DNA of 64,000 nucleotides from DASWIP01 sp036397635 (GCA_036397635.1 DASWIP010000057.1:1-64000), one strand, 5' to 3'; positions 52,411 to 61,935 are shown, numbered from the stretch's first letter. Translations and numbers: made by a program. Notes: generated by a model from the letters alone, not told the origin.

Positions 52411-52691
52411 CCCGGCGCCGGCGAACAGCCTTCGAGATCGAATGGGCTCGGCCGGCGCGCAGAGCGCTCGCACGGATTCCGGAGAAGGTCGCCACTGCTG
52501 CGATCGAGTTCATCTACGGGGCCATGGCTGATAACCCGCATCGTGTCGGCCATCCACTTCGGTTCGAACTCGAGGGAAGGCATTCCGCATCCCGCGGCGA
52601 CTTCCGGATCATCTACCGCATCGATGAGGGAGAGCGATTCGTGTTCATCCTCACCATCGAGCACCGCGCGGACGTCTACCGACGTCGGTGA
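52407..52691 (+). CDS. RelE-family mRNA interferase toxin
   Basis: The 94-residue protein has the RelE fold with WARPARRALARIPEK, RFELEGRHSASRGDFRIIYRI and a basic C-terminus. It overlaps the antitoxin gene by GTGA. It would cut mRNA on the ribosome. Confidence 0.88.
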   Translation: MTRRRRTAFEIEWARPARRALARIPEKVATAAIEFIYGAMADNPHRVGHPLRFELEGRHSASRGDFRIIYRIDEGERFVFILTIEHRADVYRRR

Positions 52692-52773
52692 GGCATCAGG
52701 AGGTGTTGGTTTTCGACCACCGTCTAATCGAGTTCCGCGTTCGCGCATGTCAGCGCTGGTGGTCGCCCAGCGG

Positions 52774-52848
52774 TGGTACCCCCGACAGGACTCGAACCTG
52801 TGCCACCGGCTCCGGAGGCCGGTGCTCTATCCGCTGAGCTACGGGGGC
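52774..52848 (-). tRNA. tRNA-Arg (CCG)
   Basis: Full cloverleaf on the minus strand: acceptor GCCCCCG/CGGGGGT, D stem GCTC/GAGC, anticodon stem CCGGC/GCCGG with loop CTCCGGA (anticodon CCG), T stem ACAGG/CCTGT. CCA is encoded at the 3' end. Confidence 0.92.
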
Positions 52849-52970
52849 TAGCCTTCCAGGTTAGCAGCGTGGATCACGAACTGGTTCGTGATCGAGGCAG
52901 CCCCGACTATCATACGGGCCTGCACGATCGAGGCCGTCGCCCGAGGGAGGTGTGATCTCTGTCCGCGCGC

Positions 52971-53348
52971 GTGCTGGTCGTCGATGACGACCGGGTGATC
53001 CAGCAGCTGCTCCAGGTCAACCTCGAGCTCGAGGGCTATGACGTGGTGACGGCCGACAACGGCCACGACGCGCTCCGGCTGATCAAGGACCTGCGCCCCG
53101 ACCTGGTCCTTCTGGATGTGATGATGCCGAAGCTCGACGGCCGCGAGGTGTGCCGGCGGATCAAGGCCGATCCCTCGGTCGCCTCCATCCCAGTGATCTT
53201 CCTGTCGGCGCGCGCGCAGGACATGGACATCAACTCGGGCCTGGACCTCGGGGCGAGCGCGTATCTGACCAAGCCGTTCGATCCCGTCGACCTGCTCGAG
53301 GCGGTCGGCCGGGTCCTCAAGGGCGAGATCCTTCTGCCTCCGAGCTGA
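52971..53348 (+). CDS. Response regulator receiver protein
   Basis: The 125-residue single receiver domain has VVDDDR, LVLLDVMMP (Asp acceptor) and TKPFDP (Lys). No output domain. SD GGGAGG lies 8 nt before a CTG (52959), which could start a slightly longer form; the GTG at 52971 is 20 nt from it. It overlaps argS by one base. The cognate kinase is unknown. Confidence 0.85.
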   Translation: MLVVDDDRVIQQLLQVNLELEGYDVVTADNGHDALRLIKDLRPDLVLLDVMMPKLDGREVCRRIKADPSVASIPVIFLSARAQDMDINSGLDLGASAYLTKPFDPVDLLEAVGRVLKGEILLPPS

Positions 53349-55015
53349 TGATCCAGATCGAGCTTGCATCCTTCCTCCGCGAGGCCATCGCGGCGGCGCA
53401 ACGTGCCGGCGAGCTGCCTGCGTTCGACGTACCGCGGTTCGAGCTGGAGCGCCCTGCGCGCAAGGAGCATGGCGACTGGGCGAGTGGTATCGCCCTGGCG
53501 ATCAGCCGGTACGCTCAGCGCAAGCCGCGTGAGATCGCCGACGTCCTCGTTACTCATCTTCCCGATCATCCGCACATCGCGAAGGTAGAGGTGGCGGGCC
53601 CCGGGTTCATCAATTTCACGCTGTCGCATCACTGGCTGACCGAGGTCGTCCGCGAGGTCGAGCGGGCCGACGAGGCGTGGGGTCGCAGCACCGCCGCCGA
53701 GCCCGAGCGAACGCAGGTGGAGTTCGTGAGCGCGAACCCGACCGGACCCATGCACCTCGGTCACGGCCGCTGGGCCGCCGTCGGCGACACGATCGCGCGG
53801 CTGCTCGAGTGGACGGGACACCCGGTCGAGCGCGAGTTCTACATCAACGATCACGGCGTGCAGATGCGCAAGTTCGGCGAGTCGATCGCGGCACGGTACC
53901 TGCAGCTGCTCGGACGGGATGCGGAGATCCCGGAGGGTGGTTACCAGGGGGAGTACATCACCGAGATCGCCAAGGAGATCATCCTCGAGATCGGCGAGCA
54001 GCTGCTCGACGCGCCCGACGACGAGCGGATCGAGTTCATGCGCGTCGAGGGGCAGCGCCGGATGCTGCTGCACCAGCGGCAGACGCTGGAGCGCTTCGGG
54101 GTGGTGTTCGACGTCTGGTTCAGCGAGCGATCGCTCCACGAGACCGGCGCGGTCGCGCGCGTGGTCGAGATGCTCACCGACCTCGGGCACACCTACGAGC
54201 AGGACGGCGCCGTCTGGCTGAGAACCACCGATTTCGGCGACGACAAGGACCGCGTCATCGTGCGTTCGACGGATGGGATGCCCGCGTACCTGGCGGCCGA
54301 CCTCGCATACTTCCTGGACAAGATAAGGCGTCGCTTCGAGCGCATCGTCTACCTGATCGGCTCGGATCACCACGGCTGGGTCCGCGAGATCACCGCAGGC
54401 ATCCGCGCCCTGGGCGAGGACCCCGAGCACTGCCAGTTCCTGGTCGGGCAGTGGGTCCACGCGATGCGCGACGGGAAGCCGGTGAGCTTGTCCAAGCGCA
54501 AGGGGGAGTCGATCACCTTCGACGAGCTGCTCGACGAGGTGGGCGTGGACGCGGCACGGTACCACTACCTGCGCACCGGATTGGATCAGGTGCTGAACCT
54601 GGACCTGGACGCGGTCGTTGCGCAATCGCAGGAGAACCCGGTCTACTACGTCCAGTACGCGCACGCGCGGATCTGCTCGATCCAGCGCAAGGCCCACGAG
54701 CAAGGGATCGCGATCGCGCCGCTGGAGAGCGTGATGCTCGAGGAGCTGCAGGACGAGAGCGAGCTCGACCTGCTGCGCAAGATCGCGGAGCTGCCCGAGG
54801 CGGTCGAGGTGGCCGCGAACCTGCGCACGCCACACCGCATCACCCGCTACGCGGAGGAGCTCGCCTCGTTGTTCCACGCCTTCTACCGTGATTGCCGGGT
54901 GGTCAGCGAGGATCCGGTGCTCACCCAGGCGCGTTTGCACCTGTGCCATGCGACGCAGATCGCGCTGCGCAACGCGCTCGGTCTGCTCGGGGTGAGCGCG
55001 CCCGAGCAGATGTGA
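53348..55015 (+). CDS. argS: Arginyl-tRNA synthetase
   Basis: The 555-residue class I enzyme has the HIGH-like signature in SANPTGPMHLGHGR, SDHHGWVREI and VSLSKRKGESITF, and a C-terminal DALR anticodon domain (RITRYAEELASLFHAFY). Standard length. It is followed by lysA, the usual actinobacterial order. Confidence 0.95.
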   Translation: MIQIELASFLREAIAAAQRAGELPAFDVPRFELERPARKEHGDWASGIALAISRYAQRKPREIADVLVTHLPDHPHIAKVEVAGPGFINFTLSHHWLTEVVREVERADEAWGRSTAAEPERTQVEFVSANPTGPMHLGHGRWAAVGDTIARLLEWTGHPVEREFYINDHGVQMRKFGESIAARYLQLLGRDAEIPEGGYQGEYITEIAKEIILEIGEQLLDAPDDERIEFMRVEGQRRMLLHQRQTLERFGVVFDVWFSERSLHETGAVARVVEMLTDLGHTYEQDGAVWLRTTDFGDDKDRVIVRSTDGMPAYLAADLAYFLDKIRRRFERIVYLIGSDHHGWVREITAGIRALGEDPEHCQFLVGQWVHAMRDGKPVSLSKRKGESITFDELLDEVGVDAARYHYLRTGLDQVLNLDLDAVVAQSQENPVYYVQYAHARICSIQRKAHEQGIAIAPLESVMLEELQDESELDLLRKIAELPEAVEVAANLRTPHRITRYAEELASLFHAFYRDCRVVSEDPVLTQARLHLCHATQIALRNALGLLGVSAPEQM

Positions 55016-55025
55016 GAGGGGAACG

Positions 55026-56336
55026 ATGCCGCACACGCTGAAGGACGTCATGCCGCACACCGCCCGCGTCAACGAGGCGGGCCACCTGGAGATCGGCGGG
55101 CTCGACACGGTCTATCTGGCCGAGCGATACGGCACCCCACTGTACGTCGTGTGCGAGCAGACCTTCCGTGAGCGCGCACGCGCCTACCGCGCCGCCTACC
55201 CCGACGCCGACGTGTACTTCGCAGGGAAGGCGTTTCTGTGCGTCGGCATGGCCAAGATGGTCGATGAGGAGGGGCTCTCGCTGGACGTCGCGTCCGGCGG
55301 CGAACTGTTCACCGCGCTGCAGGCCGGCTTCCCGCCCGAGCGGGTCATCTTCCACGGCAACAACAAGACCGACGACGAGCTGCGCATGGGCATCGACGCG
55401 CGCGTCGGCCGCATCGTCGCCGACTCGATGGACGAGCTTGAACGCATCGATGCGATCGCGCGTGAAGCCGGCGGAGCACCGGCCCGGGTGATGATGCGGG
55501 TGACGCCCGGCGTGGAGGCGCACACCCACGAGTACATCCAGACCGGGCAGGAGGACTCGAAGTTCGGGATGTCGGTCGAGGGTGGAGTCGCGCTCGAGGC
55601 CACCAAGCGCGCGCGCGACCTCTCCGGGGTCGAGGTCGTGGGATTCCACTGCCACATCGGCTCCAACATCACCGGCGTCGAGGCGTTCCTGAAGACCGTC
55701 GAGATCATGGCCGAGTTCTGCGCCTCTGTTCGGGACGCCACCGGCATCGTCCCCGCCGAACTGAACCTCGGTGGCGGGCTGGGGATCGCCTACACGCGCC
55801 ATGACTACCCCGCGCGCGTCGAGGTGTTCGCGAAGGAGGTCGCGCAGGCGCTGCGCGCGCACATGGACCGGCACGGGCTGCCGGTCCCGCGGCTGGCGGT
55901 CGAGCCGGGACGGTGGTTGATCGCAAACGCAGGCGTCACGCTGTACCGCGTCGGCGTGATCAAGGACATCCCGGGCGTCCGCACCTACGTCGCCGTGGAT
56001 GGCGGCATGAGCGACAACATCCGGCCCGCGCTGTACGGCGCGCGCTACGAGGCGCTGCTCGCGAACAAGGCGGACGTGTCCGGCGACCGTGTGGTCACCA
56101 TCGCGGGCGCGCACTGTGAGCAAGGAGATCTGCTGATCAAGGACGTGTCGCTGCCCGAGAGCGTTGCGCGCGGCGACGTCCTGTGCATCCCGGCGACCGG
56201 CGCGTACGGCTACTCGATGTCATCGAACTACAACCGCTTCCGCCGGCCGGCGGTGGTGGCCGTGCGAGACGGGGAGGCGCGCGTGCTGATCCGGCGCGAG
56301 ACCTACGAGGACCTGATCCGCAACGACGAGATGTGA
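55026..56336 (+). CDS. lysA: Diaminopimelate decarboxylase
   Basis: The 436-residue PLP enzyme has the Lys in FAGKAF, FHCHIGSNI, GGGLGIAY, EPGRWLIANAG and GAHCEQGDLLIKD. It makes L-lysine from meso-diaminopimelate. SD GAGAGGGG. It overlaps the hydrolase gene by one base (TGATG). Confidence 0.95.
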   Translation: MPHTLKDVMPHTARVNEAGHLEIGGLDTVYLAERYGTPLYVVCEQTFRERARAYRAAYPDADVYFAGKAFLCVGMAKMVDEEGLSLDVASGGELFTALQAGFPPERVIFHGNNKTDDELRMGIDARVGRIVADSMDELERIDAIAREAGGAPARVMMRVTPGVEAHTHEYIQTGQEDSKFGMSVEGGVALEATKRARDLSGVEVVGFHCHIGSNITGVEAFLKTVEIMAEFCASVRDATGIVPAELNLGGGLGIAYTRHDYPARVEVFAKEVAQALRAHMDRHGLPVPRLAVEPGRWLIANAGVTLYRVGVIKDIPGVRTYVAVDGGMSDNIRPALYGARYEALLANKADVSGDRVVTIAGAHCEQGDLLIKDVSLPESVARGDVLCIPATGAYGYSMSSNYNRFRRPAVVAVRDGEARVLIRRETYEDLIRNDEM

Positions 56337-57247
56337 TGCGCGAACGCACCGTTCACGTCGACGGACCGATCAATGTGCTGGAGGTCCCCGGGCCACCCGA
56401 CGGGCCGACGTTCGTGTGCGTGCACGGCCTCGGGGGACACCACGCGTCGTTCCTCTCGATCGCACGGCTGCTGTCAGCGCGCGGCCGCGTCCTCGCGCTG
56501 GATCTGCCCGGCTCCGGACGCTCGCCCCTGGCCGGGCGACGAACCTCGATGAGCGCGCTGCGGCTGGCGTTGGACCGGTTCTGCGAGGCGACGGACGCGA
56601 CGCCGGCGATCCTGGTGGGCAACTCGATGGGAGGCGCGCTGTCGATCATGCAGGCCGCGATGCGTCCTGAGGCCGTCGCCGGCCTGGTGCTGATCAGTCC
56701 CGCGGTGCCGCGTCCGATCACCGCGCCGTTGGAGAGGCGTCTGGCGCTGACCTTCGGGACCAGCGTGATCCCGGGCGTCGGCGAGCTGGCCTACCGGCGG
56801 CGTCTCGCACGCCTGGGTCCGGAGGAGCACGCCGCCGCGCTGCTCGAGCTGTGCACGGTGGATCCGCGTCGGGTTCCGGACGAGATCATCGAGTCGGGAC
56901 TGGCGATCGCGCGCGAGCGCCGCGGGATGGACGACGCCGCGGCCGCGTTCCTGCAAGCGACCCGAAGCCTGGTGGGGCTGCTGGCACGGCGCAGCGCGTT
57001 CGCGCGCATGGTCGCGCGCGTGGAGGCGCCGACACTGATCCTCGCGGGCCGGCAGGATCGGCTGGTTCCGCTCGTGGCCATCCAAGCGCTCGCCGCCGCA
57101 CGTCCCGACTGGCGCTTGGAGATCCTCGACGACGTCGGCCACATCGCGATGGCCGAGGTACCGGACCGGACGATGGCCCTGATCGAGGGCTGGCTCGACG
57201 CGGGAACGGCGGAGACCCCCGGTGTCGCACCGGGGGTCTCGGGCTAG
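56336..57247 (+). CDS. Alpha/beta hydrolase
   Basis: The 303-residue protein has the oxyanion segment CVHGLGGHHASF, nucleophile elbow VGNSMGG (Ser), an Asp in AGRQDRLVP and the His in VGHIAM. The substrate is unknown. The 3' end carries a strong hairpin. Confidence 0.88.
   Translation: MRERTVHVDGPINVLEVPGPPDGPTFVCVHGLGGHHASFLSIARLLSARGRVLALDLPGSGRSPLAGRRTSMSALRLALDRFCEATDATPAILVGNSMGGALSIMQAAMRPEAVAGLVLISPAVPRPITAPLERRLALTFGTSVIPGVGELAYRRRLARLGPEEHAAALLELCTVDPRRVPDEIIESGLAIARERRGMDDAAAAFLQATRSLVGLLARRSAFARMVARVEAPTLILAGRQDRLVPLVAIQALAAARPDWRLEILDDVGHIAMAEVPDRTMALIEGWLDAGTAETPGVAPGVSG
57212..57240. terminator. Hairpin inside the hydrolase 3' end
   Basis: GAGACCCCCGGTG and its complement form a perfect 13-bp stem with a 3-nt loop that ends 7 bp before the end of the stop codon. 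The terminator therefore encodes the last residues. Confidence 0.65.
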
Positions 57248-57257
57248 TGGCGGGAGG

Positions 57258-57587
57258 TCAGGCGGCCTTGGTGGCGCCGTTCTTGCGGGTCTTGGCCGGC
57301 CGGTTGATCAGCTTGCTTGCGACCGGCTCGATCGCGTCGATCAGGCCGAGCGCGTAGGTCTTCTGGGCCTTCAGCGCCTTCTCGGCGAACGAGAAGCTCT
57401 GCTCGAGCAGCTCACGCGCCGTCGGCACCTGGGCGGGGATCGTCGGGAGCGGCAGGTCGGGGAGGTAGCTCGCCGCCGCGTCACTGACGGTGGCCACGGC
57501 CTGGACGATCGTGCTCTGCGCATCGGTGACGGTGCCGAGCACCCGGTCGCCGGCCTTGGCGAGTGTCTTCGTGTAGGTGGTGGCCAT
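57258..57587 (-). CDS. HBHA/phasin-like protein
   Basis: The 109-residue, helical, Ala-rich protein has ELLEQSFSFAEKALKAQKTYALGLIDAI and a Lys-rich end (RPAKTRKNGATKAA). It resembles phasins and mycobacterial HbhA, whose neighbour Rv0474 is likewise an XRE regulator. SD AGGAGGG. Its promoter contains the shared operator. Confidence 0.72.
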   Translation of the reverse strand: MATTYTKTLAKAGDRVLGTVTDAQSTIVQAVATVSDAAASYLPDLPLPTIPAQVPTARELLEQSFSFAEKALKAQKTYALGLIDAIEPVASKLINRPAKTRKNGATKAA

Positions 57588-57627
57588 CTTGGGCCCTCCT
57601 ATCTGGTTGACCACATCGGACTGGGAT

Positions 57628-57660
57628 ACTCTAGCAAGCGTCTGCTTGGTTTGTCAAGCA
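57628..57660 (-). promoter_or_regulatory. Promoter and operator of the HBHA-like gene
   Basis: TTGACA (57652-57657) and TAGAGT (57628-57633) are 18 bp apart on the minus strand. The near-perfect dyad TGCTTGG-N4-TCAAGCA (57643-57660) covers the -35. It matches the operator at the XRE gene promoter with one mismatch. Confidence 0.65.
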
Positions 57661-58031
57661 GTCCCGGGGGCCCCAGATCGATCGGACTCGACGAAGCTCC
57701 GATAGACGCGCATCAGGGCGTCCTTCTGGGCGGGAGAGAGCCGGGGATCCATCCGCACCGCTTCCTCGACGGCGGGACCCGGCTTGGTCTCGCTGGGATC
57801 GAGCAAGCCGGCCCGCGTGTACAGGGTCCCCGCGGAGATCTGCAGGGCCCCAGCGATGGCCTTGAGAACGTCGGCGGAGGGCTTGTGGAGGCCCCGCTCG
57901 ATCTGACTGAGGTAGGGGTTGGACACCCTGGTCAGCGAGGAGAGCTGGCGAAGGGACAGGTCGGCCAGCTGGCGCTGGGAGCGGATGAACTCCCCGAGCG
58001 ACTTCCAGCGATTCTGGTCCCCGTCCGGCAT
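57654..58031 (-). CDS. XRE-family regulator (Rv0474-like)
   Basis: The 125-residue protein has an N-terminal HTH (LRQLSSLTRVSNPYLSQIERG) and a helical C-terminal part with RMDPRLSPAQKDALMRVYRSF. It precedes the HBHA-like gene in the same order as in mycobacteria. TAGACT lies 7 nt before the ATG (leaderless), and the dyad operator lies just upstream of it, suggesting autoregulation. Confidence 0.85.
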   Translation of the reverse strand: MPDGDQNRWKSLGEFIRSQRQLADLSLRQLSSLTRVSNPYLSQIERGLHKPSADVLKAIAGALQISAGTLYTRAGLLDPSETKPGPAVEEAVRMDPRLSPAQKDALMRVYRSFVESDRSGAPGTA

Positions 58032-58049
58032 GCGACAAAGTCTAGCAGA

Positions 58050-58067
58050 TGCTTGGCCTACCAAGCA
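58050..58067. promoter_or_regulatory. Operator of the XRE gene
   Basis: TGCTTGG-CCTA-CCAAGCA is a perfect 7-bp dyad located just upstream of the TAGACT -10 box (58039-58044). It matches the operator of the HBHA-like gene. Confidence 0.65.
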
Positions 58068-58086
58068 CCCCGCCGCGGAACAGGGC

Positions 58087-59478
58087 CTAGGCGCCGGCGG
58101 CTTTCTTCAAGGCGTCGAGGGTCTGCATGATGCCGTCGCAGACCACGTCGATGTCGGGCAGGGTGTCCCAGTCGCTTGTGAGCCCGAAGCCCATCATCCC
58201 CGACAGGCTCGTTACCGCGATCGACAGTCCGGCCGTCTCGGCCAGCGGCATCATCGGGTAGGCGAGCACCAGGCGCGCGCCGTCCATGTACATCGGGACC
58301 TGTGGGCCGGGCACGTTGGAGACGGTGAGGTTGATGAACCGCCCGCGGGACGCGAGCCGCGCCGCGAGCGCATGCAAGGTCGGCGGCGCCCACGCGCCGG
58401 CGCCCATTATCGCCGCGGCCCCGATCGCCTGATGCGAGGACTTCAGATCCTTGGTGAGCGCCGAGATCGAGCGGAGTCGCTCGGCCTCGTCGATCGGGCC
58501 GACCGGCAGGTCCACGAAGATGTTGGTCACCCGGTTGCCCAGCGCCATGCGTTTGCTCTCGTCGCGGGTGGAGACCGGCACCATCGCGCGCAACGTCATG
58601 CCGGTGGTCGCGATCGCGCGCGCGGTCAGGAACCGGTGCAGCGCGCCGGCGACGCAGGCGAGGACGACGTCGTTGACCGTCCCGCCGAGCGCGTTCTTCA
58701 CCAGCTTGAAGTCGTCCACTGTCGCCTCGGTCATCGCGAAGCGACGGTTCGGGCCTACGGGCTGGTTCAGCGGGCTCGCCGGCGCCTGCCCGGCGGCGAG
58801 CACCGAGGCGACACCTTCGGCGAGGCCGGCGAGCTGCTCGGCCGCCAGACGCGGCGCGCGCCGTGCCGTATCGAGCATCTCCAGGCCGGCCCTGATCGGA
58901 TTGGAGATCTGCTCGCGGATGGTCTCGGCGATCAACTCCGGCGCGGAGGGCTCCGCGTACGGGACGTAGGGTTCGGGCTCAACGGCGCGCGGCTCGACGG
59001 TGAAGTCGAGCAGCACGGTGGCGATGTCGATCCCGCTCATCCCGTCGATCATGCAGTGATGCACCTTGGACAGCACGGCGACGTGGCCGTCCTCGAGCCC
59101 CTCGAAGAAGTACATCTCCCATAGCGGCTTGGAGCGATCGAGCGGGCGCGAGTGGATCCGCTGCACCGCCTCGGCCAGCTCCCGACGGCCGCCGGGTGCC
59201 GGCAGCGCCGAGCGACGGATGTGGAAGGCGAGATCGAAGCCCGGATCGTCGACCCACACCGGGCGCCCCAGGTTGAGCGGGAGGAAGCGGACCTTCTGAC
59301 GGAAGCGTGGAACCAGATGGATGCGGCGATCGATCAGCCGGACCAGGTCGTCGAAGGTCAGGGGGCCGCCGGGCCGGCCGGCGGCCTCGTAGATCATCAG
59401 CCCGGCCACGTGCATGTGGTTCGCCGGTGTCTCGAGATGCAGGAACTGCGCGTCCAACGCGGTCAATCGCTCAGGCAT
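58087..59478 (-). CDS. Wax ester synthase / diacylglycerol acyltransferase (WS/DGAT)
   Basis: The 463-residue protein has the catalytic HHCMIDG motif near residue 140, and the family segments VPRFRQKV, NDVVLACVAGALH and LTVSNVPGP. It joins acyl-CoA to an alcohol or diacylglycerol, making storage lipids. The start at 59478 has an SD (GGGAGG). An HBHA/phasin-like gene two genes away may bind the resulting granules (inference). Confidence 0.92.
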   Translation of the reverse strand: MPERLTALDAQFLHLETPANHMHVAGLMIYEAAGRPGGPLTFDDLVRLIDRRIHLVPRFRQKVRFLPLNLGRPVWVDDPGFDLAFHIRRSALPAPGGRRELAEAVQRIHSRPLDRSKPLWEMYFFEGLEDGHVAVLSKVHHCMIDGMSGIDIATVLLDFTVEPRAVEPEPYVPYAEPSAPELIAETIREQISNPIRAGLEMLDTARRAPRLAAEQLAGLAEGVASVLAAGQAPASPLNQPVGPNRRFAMTEATVDDFKLVKNALGGTVNDVVLACVAGALHRFLTARAIATTGMTLRAMVPVSTRDESKRMALGNRVTNIFVDLPVGPIDEAERLRSISALTKDLKSSHQAIGAAAIMGAGAWAPPTLHALAARLASRGRFINLTVSNVPGPQVPMYMDGARLVLAYPMMPLAETAGLSIAVTSLSGMMGFGLTSDWDTLPDIDVVCDGIMQTLDALKKAAGA

Positions 59479-59578
59479 GCCGTCCTCCCGGTCCAACCCT
59501 GACCCACCGGGAGGCCGCCGTCAACCGGCCCGACAGAACTGCGCCGCCGGGCGGGAGGGCTTCTCTATACTTGCCCGG

Positions 59579-60871
59579 ATGGCCAGGGAGATCAGGATCG
59601 GGCAGCTCGGCTGCGGCATCGTGGGATCCGCGGTGCTGCGGATGCTCGACGCCCATGCCGTCGATATCGAGGCGCGGGTGGGGGCAACGATCAGCCCCGT
59701 CAAGGTCGCGGTCCGGAACCTGGGCAAGCAGCGCGACGTCCCGCCGGGGACCGGCGGTCTGCTGACCACCGACGCGCACGAGGTGGTTTCCCATCCCGAC
59801 GTGGACATCGTCGTCGAGGCCATGGGCGGCATCGAACCCGCGCGCTCCCTGCTGCTCGAGGCGATGCGCAACGGCAAGCACGTCGTGACGGCGAACAAGG
59901 AGCTGCTCGCATCGCTGGGGCAGGAGCTTTTCGACGCCTCGGACGCCGCCGGGGTGGACCTGTACTTCGAGGCGGCGGTCGCCGGCGGGATCCCCCTCAT
60001 CCACCCGCTGAAGGAGTCGCTTGCCGGCGAGCGCATCCACAAGGTGATGGGCATCGTCAACGGCACGACCAACTACATCCTCACCAGGATGGCCGAGGAC
60101 GGCATGGAGTTCTCCGAGGCGCTGGCCGAGGCGGAGCGGCTCGGATATGCAGAGGAGGATCCGACCGCCGACATCGAAGGCTTCGACGCCGCAGCCAAGA
60201 CCGCGATCCTCGCGAGCATCGTGTTCAACGCGCGTGTGGTGGGCGGCGACGTCTATCGCGAGGGCATCGCCGACATCACCCAGCAGGACATCGCGTTCGC
60301 GCAGCGGCTGGGCTACACGGTGAAGCTGCTCGCGATCACCGAGGAGCAGGACGGCGAGATCGCTGCGCGCGTGCATCCGGCGATGATCCCGAACCATCAT
60401 CCGCTCGCCTCGGTGCGCGAGAACCTCAACGCGGTGTTCGTCGAAGGAGAGCTGGTGGGTGAGCTGATGTTCTACGGCCGGGGTGCCGGCGGCGGTCCGA
60501 CCGGCACGAGCGTGGTCGGCGACATCATCGACATCTCCCGCAACATCATGTCCGGCGGCCGGGGCGTCGGCTGCACCTGTTACACCGACAAGCGCGTCCG
60601 GCCGATCGAGAGCACCTACGCGCAGTACTACATCCTGCTCAACGTCGCCGACGAGCCGGGTGTGCTGGCCGCCGTCGCGACCGCGTTCGGCGACAACAAC
60701 GTCTCGATCAAGAGCGTGTGGCAGGAAGGCATCGGCGACGAGGCGCAACTGGTGATGATCACGCACCGCGGACTCGAGCGGGACCTGCAGGTGACTCTTC
60801 AGACGCTGCGGAACCTGCGCGCCGTCACCAAGATCGCCAGCGTCATGCGGGTCGAGGGCGGAGAGGCGTGA
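59579..60871 (+). CDS. hom: Homoserine dehydrogenase
   Basis: The 430-residue enzyme has an NAD-binding LGCGIVGSAVLRM, VTANKELLA, GIVNGTTNYIL, DPTADIEGFDAAAK and a C-terminal ACT domain (NVADEPGVLAAVATAFG). It converts aspartate semialdehyde to homoserine. Leaderless ATG 7 nt after TATACT. Confidence 0.95.
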   Translation: MAREIRIGQLGCGIVGSAVLRMLDAHAVDIEARVGATISPVKVAVRNLGKQRDVPPGTGGLLTTDAHEVVSHPDVDIVVEAMGGIEPARSLLLEAMRNGKHVVTANKELLASLGQELFDASDAAGVDLYFEAAVAGGIPLIHPLKESLAGERIHKVMGIVNGTTNYILTRMAEDGMEFSEALAEAERLGYAEEDPTADIEGFDAAAKTAILASIVFNARVVGGDVYREGIADITQQDIAFAQRLGYTVKLLAITEEQDGEIAARVHPAMIPNHHPLASVRENLNAVFVEGELVGELMFYGRGAGGGPTGTSVVGDIIDISRNIMSGGRGVGCTCYTDKRVRPIESTYAQYYILLNVADEPGVLAAVATAFGDNNVSIKSVWQEGIGDEAQLVMITHRGLERDLQVTLQTLRNLRAVTKIASVMRVEGGEA

Positions 60872-61932
60872 GCAGCCCCGGCGCGCACCTGTGGCGCGGG
60901 ATCATCCTCGAGTACCGTGACCGGCTCCCCGTCTCCGACGAGACCCCGATCGTCACGCTGTGCGAGGGTGGGACGCCGCTGATCCGGTCCCAGCCGCTCT
61001 CCGAGCGACTCGAGGCCGAGGTCTGGCTGAAGTACGAGGGCGCGAACCCGACCGGCTCGTTCAAGGATCGCGGCATGACGATGGCGATCTCGAAAGCGGT
61101 CGAGGAGGGCGCGAAGGCGGTGATCTGCGCGTCCACCGGGAACACCTCGGCCAGCGCAGCGGCCTACGCGGGGCGCGCTGGGATCGAGTGCGCGGTGCTG
61201 GTACCAGAGGGCAAGATCGCGCTGGGCAAGCTCGCGCAGGCGCTGGTGCACGGCGCGAAGCTGATCCAGGTGGACGCCAACTTCGACCGCGCGCTGGACG
61301 TGGCGCGCGCGCTGGTCGAGAAGTACCCGGTCACCCTGGTGAACTCGGTGAACCCCTATCGGATCGAGGGGCAGAAGACCGGCGCGTTCGAGATCTGCGA
61401 TGCGCTCGGCCGGGCGCCGGACTACCACGTGATGCCGGTGGGCAACGCTGGCAACATCACCGCGTACTGGAAGGGGTACCGGGAAGCGCGCGACGCGGGC
61501 GACATCACGTTCCTGCCGCGGATGTTCGGGTTCCAGGCCGCGGGCGCCGCTCCGATCGTGCTCGGGCATCCGGTCGAGCAGCCATCCACCATCGCCACCG
61601 CCATCAGGATCGGCAATCCCGCGTCGTGGGATTCCGCGGTCGAGGCCGCGCGCGACTCCGAGGGCGCGATCCGGGCGGTGTCGGACCGCGACATCCTGAG
61701 CGCCTACCGGATGCTCGCCCGCGAGGGTGTGTTCGTCGAGATGGCCTCGGCCGCCTCGGTCGCGGGCCTATTGCAACTGGCGGAGGACGGTCTGATCGCA
61801 GCGGGCAAGACCGTCGTGTGCGTTCTGACCGGGCACGGTCTGAAGGATCCCGACTGGGCGATCGCGGGCGCGCCGACCCCGTCGGTGATCCCCCCGGACC
61901 CCGACGCGGCCGCGCGCGCGCTCGGTCTGTAG
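60868..61932 (+). CDS. thrC: Threonine synthase
   Basis: The 354-residue PLP enzyme has the Lys in GSFKDRGMT, ASTGNTSASAAAYAG, PVGNAGN and TGHGLKDPD. The GTG start overlaps the hom stop. It makes threonine from phosphohomoserine. Confidence 0.95.
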   Translation: MSSPGAHLWRGIILEYRDRLPVSDETPIVTLCEGGTPLIRSQPLSERLEAEVWLKYEGANPTGSFKDRGMTMAISKAVEEGAKAVICASTGNTSASAAAYAGRAGIECAVLVPEGKIALGKLAQALVHGAKLIQVDANFDRALDVARALVEKYPVTLVNSVNPYRIEGQKTGAFEICDALGRAPDYHVMPVGNAGNITAYWKGYREARDAGDITFLPRMFGFQAAGAAPIVLGHPVEQPSTIATAIRIGNPASWDSAVEAARDSEGAIRAVSDRDILSAYRMLAREGVFVEMASAASVAGLLQLAEDGLIAAGKTVVCVLTGHGLKDPDWAIAGAPTPSVIPPDPDAAARALGL

Positions 61933-61935
61933 CTC

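Noticed and set aside
53036..55108. 690-codon frame antisense to argS
   Set aside because: argS has all its motifs on the plus strand; the antisense frame has no recognisable domain.
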